Of a stretch of 22,919 bases of DNA, positions 22,893 to 22,919 are shown one piece after another. Numbering within the stretch: position 1 is the stretch's first letter; each line of letters starts with the position of its first letter. The notes beneath the pieces were generated by a model. The model ran no database searches. It saw only the letters and a list, made by a program, of their open reading frames with translations, and was not told where the DNA came from. Source of the stretch: RGIG3077 sp045541475 (lineage in GTDB: Bacteria > Bacillota > Clostridia > Oscillospirales > Ruminococcaceae); contig JAZQJI010000015.1 in NCBI GenBank assembly GCA_045541475.1, positions 1 to 22,919 on the forward strand, read 5' to 3'. The position numbers were made by a program, and so were the translations under genes.

Positions 22893-22915
22893 AGTCCTCG
22901 CCGTTGGCGAGGACT
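22893..22915. terminator. terminator-like hairpin at the window edge
   Basis: AGTCCTCGCC (22893-22902) pairs perfectly over 10 bp with GGCGAGGACT (22906-22915) around GTT. The minus-strand tail is ATTTTCG; the plus-strand tail is cut off after TATT. It probably ends a gene lying to the right. Confidence 0.65.
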
Positions 22916-22919
22916 TATT

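Larger units (their letters stand above)
22364..22919. other. 556-bp stretch without a recognisable gene
   Basis: After the tRNA I see no credible coding frame. The stretch holds two terminators, the three-copy structured repeat, the 151-bp inverted-repeat segment, a nearly G-free pyrimidine-rich tract (about 22748-22811), AT-rich sequence, and a hairpin at the very end. Confidence 0.7.

Overview
The window looks like a chromosomal piece of a low-to-moderate GC Gram-positive gut or rumen anaerobe of the Clostridia, most plausibly Ruminococcaceae/Oscillospiraceae. Evidence: dockerin modules on secreted proteins, the rpsB-tsf order, a YlmC/YmxH-type PRC-barrel gene, a class A PBP with a Cys-containing C-terminal tail, and SigA-type promoters with 17-bp spacers, several of them extended -10 (TGGTATAAT). 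The sequence alone does not fix the species.

Layout. (1) 1-190: the last codons of a dockerin protein, then a strong bidirectional terminator. (2) 201-3055, minus strand: two abutting FAD-dependent flavoprotein genes (COG2509-like and BaiN/HI0933-like) behind their own promoter. (3) 3078-5974, minus strand: a Cthe_2159-like beta-helix lipoprotein, a GNAT acetyltransferase and a VOC/glyoxalase protein, closely spaced. (4) 6041-7269, plus strand: a split chromate-transporter pair with an ATGA overlap. (5) 7315-14035, plus strand: three tandem secreted paralogues (762, 700 and 683 aa) with the same C-terminal linker domain and dockerin. The first two carry exact 21-residue LRR arrays (16 and 13 units). 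The third has an unrecognised beta-rich region instead. (6) 14061-15251, minus strand: a GH25 muramidase with an N-terminal dockerin and a poly-Ser linker. (7) 15271-17918, minus strand: rpsB-tsf with a structured leader and terminator, followed by a SAM methyltransferase. (8) 17934-22173: the YlmC/YmxH-like gene, then a divergent class A PBP and a THUMP-type RNA methyltransferase. (9) 22245-22919: tRNA-Gln(UUG), then about 550 bp without a gene, holding terminators, a three-copy structured repeat and a nearly G-free tract.

How the genes fit together. Five dockerin modules (four complete, one partial) lie in 23 kb with no cohesin. The exported proteins of regions 1, 5 and 6 are therefore probably docked onto a scaffoldin encoded elsewhere, in a cellulosome- or amylosome-like surface complex. 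The LRR proteins would act in binding or adhesion, and the GH25 protein in cell-wall remodelling or attack on other bacteria. The surrounding genes are ordinary housekeeping.

The two least ordinary things here are the mosaic LRR/dockerin family, which shows duplication, repeat-number change and apparent gene conversion, and the structured repeat downstream of the tRNA. I did not find a convincing new defence, mobile or biosynthetic system.
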